From Streptomyces carminius (lineage in GTDB: Bacteria; Actinomycetota; Actinomycetes; Streptomycetales; Streptomycetaceae): a stretch of 64,000 bases of DNA. Position numbers and translations under genes: made by a program. The notes under the pieces were generated by a model. It worked only from the letters and a program-made list of their open reading frames with translations. It was not told the origin of the DNA and searched no databases. Below are positions 1 to 8,097 of this stretch, piece by piece (position 1 is the first letter of the stretch; each line of letters starts with the position of its first letter). The stretch lies in NCBI RefSeq assembly GCF_002794255.1, contig NZ_PGGW01000058.1:230624-294623 (forward strand), given 5' to 3'.

Positions 1-309
1 GATCCGCGGCGAGTCGAGAAACTCCGCCGCCGACTGCGGGAGAAGAAGAAGGGATACTCGTGTCGTTACTACCGGAACGACTCCGAGATTCCCCGCCTGC
101 AGTTCGTCATCATCGACGACACCGAGGTCATCTTCTTCGCCTCCGCCAATGACTCACCCCTCTGCTCGGTCAGGAACACGGAAGTGGCCAAGGTGTTCCG
201 CTCCTACTTCGACGCCGCCTGGGCGGTCGCGGTGCCGATCAAGCAGGGGCCGGTCATTCACCAGCAGGAAGTGGACTCGATCCTTTCCTCTCCCCCCGCG
301 GTTTCCTGA
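1..309 (+). CDS. C-terminal end of an unrecognised protein (5' end outside window)
   Basis: The window opens inside a gene. The frame starting at base 1 is open for 102 codons and stops with TGA at 307-309. The fragment begins with a basic helix-like stretch rich in Arg and Lys. It continues with a strand-like IIDDTEVIFFAS, a segment ending in FRSYFDAAW, and VAVPIKQG. The pattern loosely resembles small sensor or PLD-fold domains at the ends of some actinomycete regulators, but I cannot name the family. Full length and start are unknown. Confidence 0.6.
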   Translation, partial: DPRRVEKLRRRLREKKKGYSCRYYRNDSEIPRLQFVIIDDTEVIFFASANDSPLCSVRNTEVAKVFRSYFDAAWAVAVPIKQGPVIHQQEVDSILSSPPAVS

Positions 310-660
310 CCCGGATTCCACCGGAGAACCCCGCGGCGCCATGGGTGCCGACGCGGTCCCCACCCATGCCGAAAGCGCGTACCGGGCGGAGGCGGGGAGC
401 GAGCCGGTGGGCCCCACCCGCCCGCCCCGTGCCCGGAACCCCGGCGTCACGGCGAACCGGAACAGCCTGGCCCGGACCAGTCCGGTGGAGCCGCCCCGGC
501 GGACGAGGCACCCGGCACCCGGGCGGCGGGCACCGTACGCCCTCCGGGGCGCGCCGCCCGGGCCCGGCGGAAACCCGGAAACCCGGTCACGACGGGCCGC
601 GACGGGCCACGGCGCGGGGCCCCTCACGGCGAAACCCGCCACGCCCGCCACCGGACGTGC
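310..660. other. Intergenic stretch, no gene seen
   Basis: This spacer separates the rightward partial gene from the leftward dnaX-recR block, so transcription converges here. It is GC-rich with many short inverted runs, but I see no clear single hairpin plus T-tract. No reading frame in it has convincing protein character. Confidence 0.5.
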
Positions 661-1344
661 TCAGTCGCCGTTCGGCTTGATCCCCAGCGGGGCGGCGATC
701 TCCGCGGCCATCACCGCGCCCGCCTCCTCCTCCAGCCGGAGGTCCTCGGCGTCGCTGTCGGTGTCCAGGCCGTCCAGCTCGTCCATCGGGGTGTCCAGCC
801 GGACATGGGCGACCAGCGACTGGAGGGCGCGCAGGGACGCCGAGGCGGTGGGCCCCCAGTTGGACAGGTACGAGAACTGCCACCACCACAGCGCCTCGCT
901 GACCCGCCCCGCGCGGTAGTGGGCCATGCCGTGCCGCAGGTCCGTGAGGACGTCGGCGATGTCGTCGGAGATACGGCAGGGGACGGGGGCGCTGCGCGCG
1001 TACGGGTCGAAGACCTCCGAGTAGACGTCCACCGGGTCCAGCAGCCGGGCGAGCCGCATGCGCAGCTCGTCGACGTCCGGCTCGGGACCGGTGTCCGGCT
1101 CGTACCGCTCGTCCGGGACGATGTCCTCGTGCGCGCCGAGCCGCCCGCCCGCCAGCATCAGCTGGGAGACCTCCAGCAGCAGGAAGGGGACGGCGCTGTC
1201 CGGCTCGTCGCCCTTGGCCACCTCGGTGACGGCGACGATGAAGCTCTCGATCTGGTCCGCGATCTGCACCGCGAAGTCGTCCGGGCTCCGGTCGGGGCTC
1301 CGCGTCTGTGGCGTTGCCGGGGTTTCCCGCATGGTTTCAGACAT
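661..1344 (-). CDS. DUF5063 domain-containing protein
   Basis: A 227-residue acidic, mostly helical cytosolic protein. The central part (FIVAVTEVAKG, then LLLEVSQLMLAGGRL) and the Trp-rich ALWWWQFSYLSNWG segment are what I associate with DUF5063, a family usually found directly after recR in actinomycetes. Its function is unknown. I chose ATG at 1344 (MSETMRETP); the gene then overlaps the recR stop by 8 bases, which suggests translational coupling. The second in-frame ATG at 1332 is possible. It is the last gene of the dnaX-ybaB-recR block and has no signal peptide or membrane segment. Confidence 0.85.
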   Translation of the reverse strand: MSETMRETPATPQTRSPDRSPDDFAVQIADQIESFIVAVTEVAKGDEPDSAVPFLLLEVSQLMLAGGRLGAHEDIVPDERYEPDTGPEPDVDELRMRLARLLDPVDVYSEVFDPYARSAPVPCRISDDIADVLTDLRHGMAHYRAGRVSEALWWWQFSYLSNWGPTASASLRALQSLVAHVRLDTPMDELDGLDTDSDAEDLRLEEEAGAVMAAEIAAPLGIKPNGD

Positions 1345-1936
1345 CGAGCAGTCTTCTCCCCTCGAAGGCACGTCCCAGCGTGACCTCGTCGGCGTACTCC
1401 AGATCTCCTCCGACGGGAAGGCCGCTGGCCAGCCTGGTCACACGCAGTCCCATGGGGGACACCATGCGCGCCAGGTAGGTGGCCGTCGCCTCCCCTTCGA
1501 GGTTGGGGTCCGTGGCCAGGATCAGCTCGGTGACGGCGCCGTCGGCGAGCCTGGCCAGCAGTTCCCGTATCCGCAGATCGTCCGGTCCCACACCCTCGAT
1601 CGGGCTGATCGCGCCGCCGAGCACGTGGTAGAGCCCACGGAACTCGCGCGTCCGCTCGATCGCGACGACGTCCTTGGGCTCCTCCACGACGCAGATGACC
1701 GAGGCGTCGCGGCGCGGGTCCTGACAAACCCTGCACCGCTCGGCCTCCGCGACGTTCCCGCAGACCTCGCAGAACCGGACTTTCTCCTTCACCTCGGTCA
1801 GCGCGTGGGCGAGCCGGCGGACGTCCGCCGGCTCGGCCTGCAGGATGTGGAAGGCGATCCGCTGCGCGCTCTTGGGACCGACGCCGGGCAGCCTGCCCAA
1901 CTCGTCGATGAGGTCCTGAACCACGCCTTCGTACAC
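1337..1936 (-). CDS. recR: Recombination mediator protein RecR
   Basis: RecR acts with RecF and RecO to load RecA onto SSB-covered single-stranded DNA in gap repair. The 199-residue length is normal. Visible modules in order: the N-terminal helix-hairpin-helix around LPGVGPKSAQRIAFH (residues about 16-30), a four-cysteine zinc finger (CEVC then CRVC, about 56-72), and a TOPRIM domain starting at ICVVEEPKD with the acidic cluster ATDPNLEGEATA (about 140-152). It lies 96 bases after ybaB on the same strand and overlaps the start of the DUF5063 gene. Confidence 0.97.
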   Translation of the reverse strand: MYEGVVQDLIDELGRLPGVGPKSAQRIAFHILQAEPADVRRLAHALTEVKEKVRFCEVCGNVAEAERCRVCQDPRRDASVICVVEEPKDVVAIERTREFRGLYHVLGGAISPIEGVGPDDLRIRELLARLADGAVTELILATDPNLEGEATATYLARMVSPMGLRVTRLASGLPVGGDLEYADEVTLGRAFEGRRLLDV

Positions 1937-2032
1937 GGCCGCCTACTCCACTCTTTCCGCTCCCGGCCCGTCACCGGGACCTCGTTCTCCTCCGCGCGGT
2001 CCCCGCCCTGACCGTACGCTCCTTACCGCTTT

Positions 2033-2368
2033 TCAGAACGGCATGCCCGGCATGCCGCCCAGTCCCTGGGCGAGGGGACCGAGTTTCTGCTGCTGGAGTT
2101 CCTGCGCGGCGGCGTTGCCGTCGCGCACGGCGGCCAGGACCAGGTCGGCGAGGGTCTCGGTGTCCTCCGGGTCCACCGCCCCGGGGTCGATGACGAGTCC
2201 CTGGAGCTCACCGGCCCCGGTGACCGTCGCCTTCACCAGGCCGCCGCCCGCCGAGCCCTCGACGGTCGTCTCGGCGAGCTCCTGCTGGGCCGCCGCGAGG
2301 TCCTGCTGCATCTTCTGGGCCTGCTGGAGCAGCTGCTGCATATCGGGCTGGCCACCACCGGGGATCAC
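2033..2368 (-). CDS. ybaB: YbaB/EbfC family nucleoid-associated protein
   Basis: A 111-residue small DNA-binding protein of the YbaB/EbfC family, a homodimer that binds DNA and is nearly always encoded between dnaX and recR. The N-terminal Gln/Met-rich helix (DMQQLLQQAQKMQQDL) and the central strand GLVKATVTGAGELQGLVIDP fit the family, as does the helical end followed by a Gly/Met/Pro tail. The start is ATG at 2368. The 234-base gap to dnaX contains a strong hairpin, so ybaB-recR may also have its own promoter within 2369-2500. Confidence 0.93.
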   Translation of the reverse strand: MIPGGGQPDMQQLLQQAQKMQQDLAAAQQELAETTVEGSAGGGLVKATVTGAGELQGLVIDPGAVDPEDTETLADLVLAAVRDGNAAAQELQQQKLGPLAQGLGGMPGMPF

Positions 2369-2514
2369 GGATCAGCTCCTGGCTCGTCGACGACGGGATG
2401 CGCACGGGTACGCCGGCCGGTGTACGGCGGCGCACTCCGTATTCCCTGAGCGTACGCGTTCACCACCGGTCTTGGCCTCGCCACGGCGGTGGTCGTTGCC
2501 GTCCTTTTCCCTCC

Positions 2515-2545
2515 GGCCGGACGGGTGACGGTCACCCGTCCGGCC
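2515..2545 (-). terminator. Palindromic hairpin after dnaX
   Basis: A 31-base perfect inverted repeat with 15-bp arms (GGCCGGACGGGTGAC and its complement around one base), 57 bases past the dnaX stop. It has no U-tract, as is common for Streptomyces terminators. Because it is symmetric it could also be a protein-binding site. Confidence 0.55.
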
Positions 2546-2602
2546 CTGCACGGCCACAGACAGCCACGGACGGCCCCGATCCCTCCGGGAACCGCCCGCG
2601 GA

Positions 2603-4864
2603 TCACTCGTGGTGGAGCTCCTCCAGGACCGTCGCCCCCAGCTCCCGCACGATCAGCTCGTGGCCGGACAGGGCCGAATCGTCCAGATCCGGGTCGTCGT
2701 CGGCGGGCGTGTCGTCCTCCGGCGCCACGGGAACGGGGGGCGGCGGCCCGGTGTCGGAACGCGCGTCGGCGGGGGCCGCCGGGGACGGCGCCCGCGGCGG
2801 CCGGTCCGGACGGTCGTGCGACGCGGCCGGGGCGGGGGCCGGGGGCCGGGCCGCCGGAGCCTGCGCCGTGGGCGCCGCCCCCGGCGACCGGAAGGAGGCA
2901 CCGGACTGCGGGGCGGCGGGCCGGCCCCCGGCCGAGGACGACGCCGAGGACGACGCCGAGAACGCCGAGGACGACGCCGAGGAGAACGCCGAGGACGACG
3001 GCGACGCCGGGGCGGCCGTACCGCCGGAGGGGTCGACGACGGCCTCGACCTTCCACTGGACGCCGAACGCGTCGGCCAGCGCGCCGCGCAGCACCTCCTC
3101 ACTGCCGCTGTTGACGAAGCTGTCGCGGGCACCCGGGCTGGAGAAACCGAGCTGGAGCGTCGTCCCGTCGAACCCGGCGATCTGGGCGTTCTGGCTCAGC
3201 AGGATCCAGGTGAACCGGCGCCTGCTCTTGACGGCCTCCAGCACGTCGGGCCACATCCGCCGCACCTGCTCGGCGCCCTGCCCGGGCGCGCCGCCCGCCG
3301 CGGCCGAGGAGGGCTGCTGCGGCCGCTGTTCCGCCGGGGCGGCCGGCGGCGCCACCGGACCGGGAACAGCCGCAGGCGCGGCGACCGGGCCGGTCTGCTG
3401 CCGTCCGGCCCCGGCGGGCGCGGCCGCCGGCCAGGCGCCGGGACGCCGTCCGCCGTCCGTACCGCCCTCCGGACCGGCGGGTGCCGCCGCCGGCCAGGCA
3501 CCGGGACGCCGTCCGCCGTCCTCCGGCGGGCGGCTCTGCTGCGGAGGCTGCTGCGAGGGCTGCTGCGGCCGCTGTTCCGCCGGGGCGGCCGGCGGCGCCA
3601 CCGGACCGGGAACAGCCGCAGGCGCGGCGACCGGGCCGGGGACCGGGGCCGGCGGCGGACCGCCCGGCTGACCGGCGGACCCACCCGACAGCCCGCCCGA
3701 CAGAACGGCACCCCGCTCCAGCCGGTCCAGCCGGGCCTGGAGCGAGCGCTCGTCCCCGTACGCCGCGGGCAGCAGCACCCGAGCGCAGATCAGTTCCAGC
3801 TGCAGCCGCGGCGCGGTGGCGCCGCGCATGGCCGTCAGCCCCTCGTTGACGATGTCCGCCGCCCGGCTCAGCTCGGCCGGCCCGAGCACCGACGCCTGGG
3901 CCGCCATCCGCTCCACCACGTCGGCCGGTGCGTCGATCAGCCCCTTCTCCGCGGCGTCCGGCACGGCCGCCAGGATCAGCAGGTCGCGCAGCCGCTCCAG
4001 CAGGTCGGCGACGAAGCGCCGCGGGTCGTGCCCGCCCTCGATCACCCGCTCGACCACCTCGAAGGCCGCCGCCCCGTCGCCCGCCGCGAAGGCGTCCACC
4101 ACGTCGTCGAGCAGGGCGCCGTCGGTGTAACCCAGCAGCGAGGTGGCCATGGCGTACGTCACGCCGTCCGCGCCGGCGCCCGCCAGCAGCTGGTCCATCA
4201 CGGACATCGAGTCACGCACGGAACCGGCCCCGGCCCGTACGACCAGGGGCAGCACGCCGTCCGCCACGGGGATGGCCTCGCGCCCGCACACCTCCGACAG
4301 GTAGTCGCGCAGGGTGCCCGGCGGGACCAGCCGGAACGGGTAGTGGTGGGTGCGCGACCGGATCGTGCCGATGACCTTCTCCGGCTCGGTGGTCGCGAAG
4401 ATGAACTTCAGGTGCTCCGGCGGCTCCTCGACCACCTTCAGCAGGGCGTTGAAGCCCTGCGGGGTGACCATGTGCGCCTCGTCGATGATGTAGATCTTGT
4501 ACCGGCTGGAGGCGGGCCCGAAGAACGCCTTCTCCCGCAGGTCACGGGCGTCGTCCACACCGCCGTGCGACGCGGCGTCGATCTCGATGACGTCGATCGA
4601 GCCCGGCCCGTTGCGGGCGAGGTCCAGGCACGACCGACACTCGCCGCACGGATCCGGCGTCGGGCCCTTCTCGCAGTTCAGGCAGCGGGCGAGGATGCGC
4701 GCGCTGGTCGTCTTGCCGCAGCCGCGCGGCCCGCTGAAGAGGTACGCGTGGTTGACCCGGTTGTTGCGGAGAGCCTGCTGGAGGGGGTCGGTGACATGCT
4801 CCTGCCCGATGACCTCGGCGAAGGTCTCGGGGCGGTAGCGGCGGTACAGCGCGAGGGACGACAC
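2603..4864 (-). CDS. dnaX: DNA polymerase III subunit gamma/tau
   Basis: The motor subunit of the replicative clamp loader. With GTG at 4864 the protein starts VSSLALYRRYRPETF, the usual DnaX N-terminus; an upstream in-frame ATG at 4957 would run into the SRP RNA and is unlikely. AAA+ features: Walker A GPRGCGKT (residues 45-52), the zinc-binding cysteines C64, C73, C76 and C79, and Walker B IIDEAHM. The remaining 753-residue tau-like protein has a long Pro/Ala-rich linker interrupted by a conserved domain (MWPDVLEAVKSRRRFTW). The linker contains a recent internal 85-bp duplication. No slippery A-run was seen, so a frameshifted gamma product is not expected. Confidence 0.97.
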   Translation of the reverse strand: MSSLALYRRYRPETFAEVIGQEHVTDPLQQALRNNRVNHAYLFSGPRGCGKTTSARILARCLNCEKGPTPDPCGECRSCLDLARNGPGSIDVIEIDAASHGGVDDARDLREKAFFGPASSRYKIYIIDEAHMVTPQGFNALLKVVEEPPEHLKFIFATTEPEKVIGTIRSRTHHYPFRLVPPGTLRDYLSEVCGREAIPVADGVLPLVVRAGAGSVRDSMSVMDQLLAGAGADGVTYAMATSLLGYTDGALLDDVVDAFAAGDGAAAFEVVERVIEGGHDPRRFVADLLERLRDLLILAAVPDAAEKGLIDAPADVVERMAAQASVLGPAELSRAADIVNEGLTAMRGATAPRLQLELICARVLLPAAYGDERSLQARLDRLERGAVLSGGLSGGSAGQPGGPPPAPVPGPVAAPAAVPGPVAPPAAPAEQRPQQPSQQPPQQSRPPEDGGRRPGAWPAAAPAGPEGGTDGGRRPGAWPAAAPAGAGRQQTGPVAAPAAVPGPVAPPAAPAEQRPQQPSSAAAGGAPGQGAEQVRRMWPDVLEAVKSRRRFTWILLSQNAQIAGFDGTTLQLGFSSPGARDSFVNSGSEEVLRGALADAFGVQWKVEAVVDPSGGTAAPASPSSSAFSSASSSAFSASSSASSSAGGRPAAPQSGASFRSPGAAPTAQAPAARPPAPAPAASHDRPDRPPRAPSPAAPADARSDTGPPPPVPVAPEDDTPADDDPDLDDSALSGHELIVRELGATVLEELHHE
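3309..3639 (-). repeat. 85-bp direct repeat inside the dnaX linker (3309-3393 and 3555-3639)
   Basis: Two copies of an 85-bp block, identical as far as I can read and offset by 246 bases, encode the same Gln/Pro/Ala-rich peptide twice (around residues 409 and 491). A second, less exact pair encodes GRRPGAWPAAAPAG near 3420-3520. The offset is a multiple of three, so the frame is kept. The repeats lie in a disordered linker where length change is tolerated. Confidence 0.9.
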
Positions 4865-4947
4865 GTCTCCGACGATATCGGCCCCCGCCGACATCCGTGC
4901 CGCCGCGAAGCCCCCGGCTCCCGCGCGCCCGCTGCCGGAAACGTCAG

Positions 4948-5046
4948 CGCCCCCCACGCACCCGCCAGAGCCCGCTTACCCTTGCTGCCTTCCGGCCCTG
5001 GGGGAGTTCAGCGAGATAGCGCCACGTGAGGGGCTGCGCCCAGCCT
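4948..5046 (-). ncRNA. ffs: Signal recognition particle RNA, small bacterial type
   Basis: On the minus strand the stretch contains the conserved SRP apical motif, CCGGAAGGCAGCAAGGG, flanked by complementary arms (CCCCCAGGG on one side, GGGUAAGCGGG on the other). The outer stem is formed by GGGCGCAGCCCC-type sequence. This is the domain IV hairpin that binds the Ffh M-domain and enables membrane targeting of nascent proteins. Its place just upstream of dnaX is typical for Streptomyces. The exact ends are estimated. Confidence 0.88.
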
Positions 5047-5115
5047 ACCGGATGCCGGGGACGGCCCGTACACGGGTGGGGTCACGGACGCCGGAGCGTG
5101 GCCGGGAGCCGCGGG

Positions 5116-5146
5116 TTCGCAACCACTCCCCCGTGTCTTGTATTGT
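5116..5146 (+). promoter_or_regulatory. Probable promoter of tRNA-Ser(GGA)
   Basis: A TATTGT hexamer at 5141-5146 sits 7 bases before the mature tRNA, with TTCGCA about 19 bases further upstream. The stretch is AT-rich compared with its surroundings. Confidence 0.4.
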
Positions 5147-5153
5147 TTGCGGC

Positions 5154-5241
5154 GGAGGATTCGCCTAGAGGCCTAGGGCGCACGCTTGGAAAGCGTGTTG
5201 GGGGCAACCCCTCACGAGTTCGAATCTCGTATCCTCCGCCA
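5154..5241 (+). tRNA. tRNA-Ser(GGA), CCA encoded
   Basis: Acceptor arm GGAGGAT pairs with ATCCTCC, followed by discriminator G and an encoded CCA. The long variable arm (TTGGGGGCAACCCCT) marks a class II serine tRNA. The anticodon loop TTGGAAA gives anticodon GGA, reading UCC/UCU. The 3' half of this gene is repeated twice downstream, which marks it as the attachment site of an integrated element. Confidence 0.96.
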
Positions 5242-5260
5242 CGGCCGACCAGCCGAAACG

Positions 5261-5291
5261 AAGGTCCCGACCGCCCAGCGGCCGGGACCTT
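5261..5291 (+). terminator. Terminator after tRNA-Ser(GGA)
   Basis: Hairpin AAGGTCCCG...CGGGACCTT about 20 bases after the tRNA, followed by TCGTCGTT. A near-identical copy follows the partial tRNA at 7594-7624, so the duplicated unit includes terminator as well as tRNA sequence. Confidence 0.75.
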
Positions 5292-5473
5292 CGTCGTTCC
5301 CTGGTCTCAGTTCTGGTTTCATTCATTTGGGGCATCTGCGACATTTCTTGTGATACGCCATGCCTCCCTTGGGGAGCGGCAAACGCCGGGACCGACGGGC
5401 GCACGCCGCGAGGCACGCCAGAAGGTAGGAGTATCTTTCATGGAAGCGTACTTCTATCTCTCTGGAGCTGCTC

Positions 5474-6946
5474 GTGGACAAGCCTGCCGAGATGTTCGAC
5501 CGGGACTACGAGTGGTCGGCACTGAGCCGGTTCATCACCGACCCGCAGCCCGGCGCGACTCTGGGTGTGGTCTCCGGGCGTCGCCGCCAGGGCAAGACGT
5601 TCCTGCTGGATGCCGCCTGCCGTGCCGCCGGAGGGTTCTATTTCGGTGCGACCGAGGCCGCCGATGCCGAGTCGCTACGGCGGATCAGCGCGGCGCTGAC
5701 CGCCCACGTCCGTCCTGCCAGCCCGTTCCACTTCGCCGACTGGGCAGAGGCCGTCGACGCACTGCTCGCGCTCGGCGCCAAGCGGCCCGTCCCCGTGGTG
5801 ATCGACGAGTTTCCGTACCTCGCCAAGGCCAACCCCGAGCTGCCCTCGATCATCCAGGAGGCGCTGCGGCCCCTGCGTGACCAGCGCACCGGCTCCCGTA
5901 CCCGGCTGTTGCTGTGCGGCTCGGCGCTGTCCTTCATGGGCAGGCTGCTCTCAGGTAATGCCCCACTGCGCGGACGGGCGGGGCTGGAGTTGGTCGTCCG
6001 CCCCCTGGACCACCGCCTCGCCGCCGAGTTCTGGGGCATCACCGACCTCCACCTGGCCATGAAGGTGAACGCGATCGTGGGCGGCACCCCGGCCTATCGG
6101 CGCGAATTCGCACGCGGCGACACGCCCGCCGGACCGGACGACTTCGACGACTGGGTCGTCCGCACCGTCCTCAACCCCGAAACCCCCCTCTTCCGCGAGG
6201 CCCGCTATCTGCTGGCCGAAGAGCCCGACCTTCGCGACACCGCCCTGTACCTGTCCGTCCTGGCCGCCGTCGCCGACGGCAACGCCACACGCGGGGGCAT
6301 GGCCGGTTACCTGGAACGCAAGGCCACCGACATCGCCCACCCCATCAACGTCCTCGAAGACGCGGGTCTGCTGCACCGGGACGCGGATGCCTTCCGCGAC
6401 AACCGGCCCACCTACCGGATCGCCGAACCGCTGATCGGCTTTTACCACGCGATCATGCGACCGGTCTGGGACCAGCTCGAACGCCCCGGCAGCGCGGGAC
6501 GGGTCTGGCAGGCCAGCCGTCGCCGCTTCGTCAGCAACGTCCTCGGGCCCCATTTCGAACAGGTCTGCCGCGACTGGGCGCTGCATCACGCCGACCCCGA
6601 GTTCTTGGGCGGTCTGCCCGCCCGCGTCGGACACGGTGTCGTTCACGACCCCAAGGCCCGTACCGGCAATGAGGTCGACGTGGCGGTCATCGGAATCGCG
6701 GACGGCGCCAAGCCCCCACTCCTGGCCATCGGAGAGGCCAAGTGGAACGACACCATGGGCGCCGCCCACATCGAACGTCTCCGGCACATCCGCGACCTCA
6801 TCACTCTGGCAGGCCGCTACGACACCACGAACACACAGCTCATGTGCTTCAGCGGAGCCGGATTCAACGACAAGGCGCATGCCGCAGCGGCAACCGGCCC
6901 GGACATCCGGCTGATCGACCTGGCGACCCTCTACAACCAGGCCTGA
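5474..6946 (+). CDS. AAA ATPase fused to a DUF234-type PD-(D/E)xK nuclease-like domain
   Basis: A 490-residue protein of the archaeal-type AAA ATPase family. It has Walker A GRRRQGKTFLLDA near residue 36, Walker B VPVVIDEFPYL near 110, and a sensor-like RLLLCGSALSFMG. A winged-helix-like middle (GGMAGYLERKATDIAHPINVLEDAGLL) follows. The C-terminal domain (DUF234) contains GNEVDVAVIG...LLAIGEAKW, which fits the acidic and E-x-K positions of PD-(D/E)xK nucleases. Substrate is unknown; such proteins occur in islands and defence contexts. GTG at 5474 has GGAG upstream. The last 424 bases of the gene and its downstream DNA are duplicated at 8828-9251. Confidence 0.85.
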   Translation: MDKPAEMFDRDYEWSALSRFITDPQPGATLGVVSGRRRQGKTFLLDAACRAAGGFYFGATEAADAESLRRISAALTAHVRPASPFHFADWAEAVDALLALGAKRPVPVVIDEFPYLAKANPELPSIIQEALRPLRDQRTGSRTRLLLCGSALSFMGRLLSGNAPLRGRAGLELVVRPLDHRLAAEFWGITDLHLAMKVNAIVGGTPAYRREFARGDTPAGPDDFDDWVVRTVLNPETPLFREARYLLAEEPDLRDTALYLSVLAAVADGNATRGGMAGYLERKATDIAHPINVLEDAGLLHRDADAFRDNRPTYRIAEPLIGFYHAIMRPVWDQLERPGSAGRVWQASRRRFVSNVLGPHFEQVCRDWALHHADPEFLGGLPARVGHGVVHDPKARTGNEVDVAVIGIADGAKPPLLAIGEAKWNDTMGAAHIERLRHIRDLITLAGRYDTTNTQLMCFSGAGFNDKAHAAAATGPDIRLIDLATLYNQA

Positions 6947-7043
6947 CGTACGCCCACGCATCCGTGACTGTCGGGGTAGAAGCGTCTGTTGCCGGAAGCC
7001 GGTGGTCACCGTACTCGACAGCCCCGACAGCGCTGCGCCCGAA
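6620..7043 (+). repeat. 424-bp direct repeat, copy 1
   Basis: Covers the last 109 codons of the ATPase gene plus 97 bases downstream. It matches 8828-9251 at a constant offset of 2208. I found only three differing bases (one near 6654, two near 7018). Confidence 0.97.
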
Positions 7044-7358
7044 TCCCCGCCGACGACCGGACCCACGCCTGCTCCGGCACTGTCCGCACCCCGCCACGGG
7101 GCCCGGCCGACTCCCGAGCCCACCACTCCATCAGCGCCGGATTCGAGCCGCTTGGTCAGCGTGGATGCCATTCCGCCCCGGCGTACCGCCCAGGTGCTGG
7201 GCACCGGCGATCACCAGGAAACCGTCATCGCCACCCTGTCCGAGACCGTGGCAGGACCGCAGCAGGCTGCTGAGCTTGCCCGGCTACGAGAGCAGGCCGG
7301 ACGCATCGCCGCCATCGCGGAGCAAGCTCTCCAAGGCCAGGATTCATCACTCACCTGA
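7002..7358 (+). pseudogene. VapB-like antitoxin relic
   Basis: An open frame of 118 codons whose first half is low-complexity Pro/Ala/Thr. Its second half aligns by eye with the intact VapB at 8098: TAQVLGTGDHQETVIATL here against VAKALGTSTKKETVNTAL there, both followed by an Arg/Leu-rich helix. The true start could be the GTG near 7160 (VDAIPPRRTAQ). No PIN toxin gene follows. I read it as a degraded or orphaned antitoxin; it could still be expressed. Confidence 0.45.
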
Positions 7359-7519
7359 CCGGCCCGATCCTCTCGCAGCGACCACCGGCAGCCGGGGACG
7401 GGCTGGTCTCAGTCATGGTCCCATTCACCTCCGTCCAGCCCCGTACAGACGGAGCCGATACGAATGCTCCGCCGCAGGTCAGGACACATACGACCGCCGC
7501 CGGACGCCCGGGCGAACAG

Positions 7520-7574
7520 TTGGAAAGCGTGTTGGGGCAACCCCTCACGAGTTCGAATCTCGTATCCTCCGCCA
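7520..7574 (+). repeat. Partial tRNA-Ser copy (attachment-site remnant 1)
   Basis: Matches tRNA-Ser(GGA) from the anticodon loop (TTGGAAAGCGTG) through the encoded CCA, with one G missing from the variable arm. The identity continues through the downstream terminator. There is no 5' half, so it cannot make a functional tRNA. Confidence 0.9.
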
Positions 7575-7593
7575 CGGCTGACCAGCCGAAACG

Positions 7594-7624
7594 AAGGTCC
7601 CGACCGCCCAGCGGCCGGGACCTT
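7594..7624 (+). terminator. Duplicated terminator hairpin
   Basis: Second copy of the AAGGTCCCG...CGGGACCTT hairpin found after the intact tRNA, lying after the partial tRNA copy. Confidence 0.65.
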
Positions 7625-7710
7625 CGTCGTGCTGTGGTTGCAGTTCTGGTTGCAGTCGGCCTCCTTCGGCAGATCACCAAGGCAGTGGCAGGACGTGCGT
7701 CGGCCTGCCG

Positions 7711-7953
7711 ATGCCTTCACTGAACTCCCCCGAGTTGCAGGGATGGGCGAGCGACAAGGCGCTCCAGCGAGACCGGCGACCCGCCGCCGGCCTTCACTTC
7801 CACCCGTCTGGTCACTGGGAGTATGGGCAGGTGAGCCGCATGAAGCACGGGCCGGGGTCGACGGTGGAGGTCGTCAGCGCACTGGGCGCGACATACCGCG
7901 GTGAGCTCTCCTTCATCGTCGGGCGAGCCCCGGCGGCAGAGGCCGAGGCATAA
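7711..7953 (+). CDS. Small hypothetical protein in the island
   Basis: An 80-codon frame starting ATG at 7711. Residues GLHFHPSGHWEYGQ and STVEVVSALGATYRGEL look protein-like, but there is no good ribosome site and no family I recognise. It may be a remnant of a longer gene cut during island decay. It lies between the first tRNA fragment and vapBC. Confidence 0.3.
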   Translation: MPSLNSPELQGWASDKALQRDRRPAAGLHFHPSGHWEYGQVSRMKHGPGSTVEVVSALGATYRGELSFIVGRAPAAEAEA

Positions 7954-8061
7954 GGTCCACCGCATCGCGTCCCCGCGGCCCCAGCGACAAGGTGACTCGG
8001 GACATGTGGTCCAGGAGGCAGACGGGACCGCCTGCCCCCTCACCCCATGCATAAGCTGAGA

Positions 8062-8096
8062 TATACTTCTCCCCATATTTGATATCAGGAGGTACG
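8062..8096 (+). promoter_or_regulatory. vapBC promoter/operator region and strong ribosome site
   Basis: An AT-rich island unusual for this genome, with a TATACT -10-like hexamer at 8062-8067, a GATATC palindrome near 8081, and AGGAGG 6-7 bases before the vapB GTG. VapB-type antitoxins normally repress their own promoter, so the palindrome is a candidate operator. Confidence 0.45.
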
Positions 8097-8097
8097 C

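Noticed and set aside
2603..4864. Programmed frameshift in dnaX giving a separate gamma subunit
   Set aside because: No A-run or slippery heptamer followed by a hairpin was seen in the expected part of the gene.
2489..5029. An 846-codon open frame antisense to dnaX
   Set aside because: It covers dnaX and part of the SRP RNA; dnaX on the other strand has every expected motif.
5165..5416. A leftward coding frame across tRNA-Ser(GGA)
   Set aside because: Most of it is tRNA and terminator sequence read as protein; only a short stretch might be an integrase tail relic.
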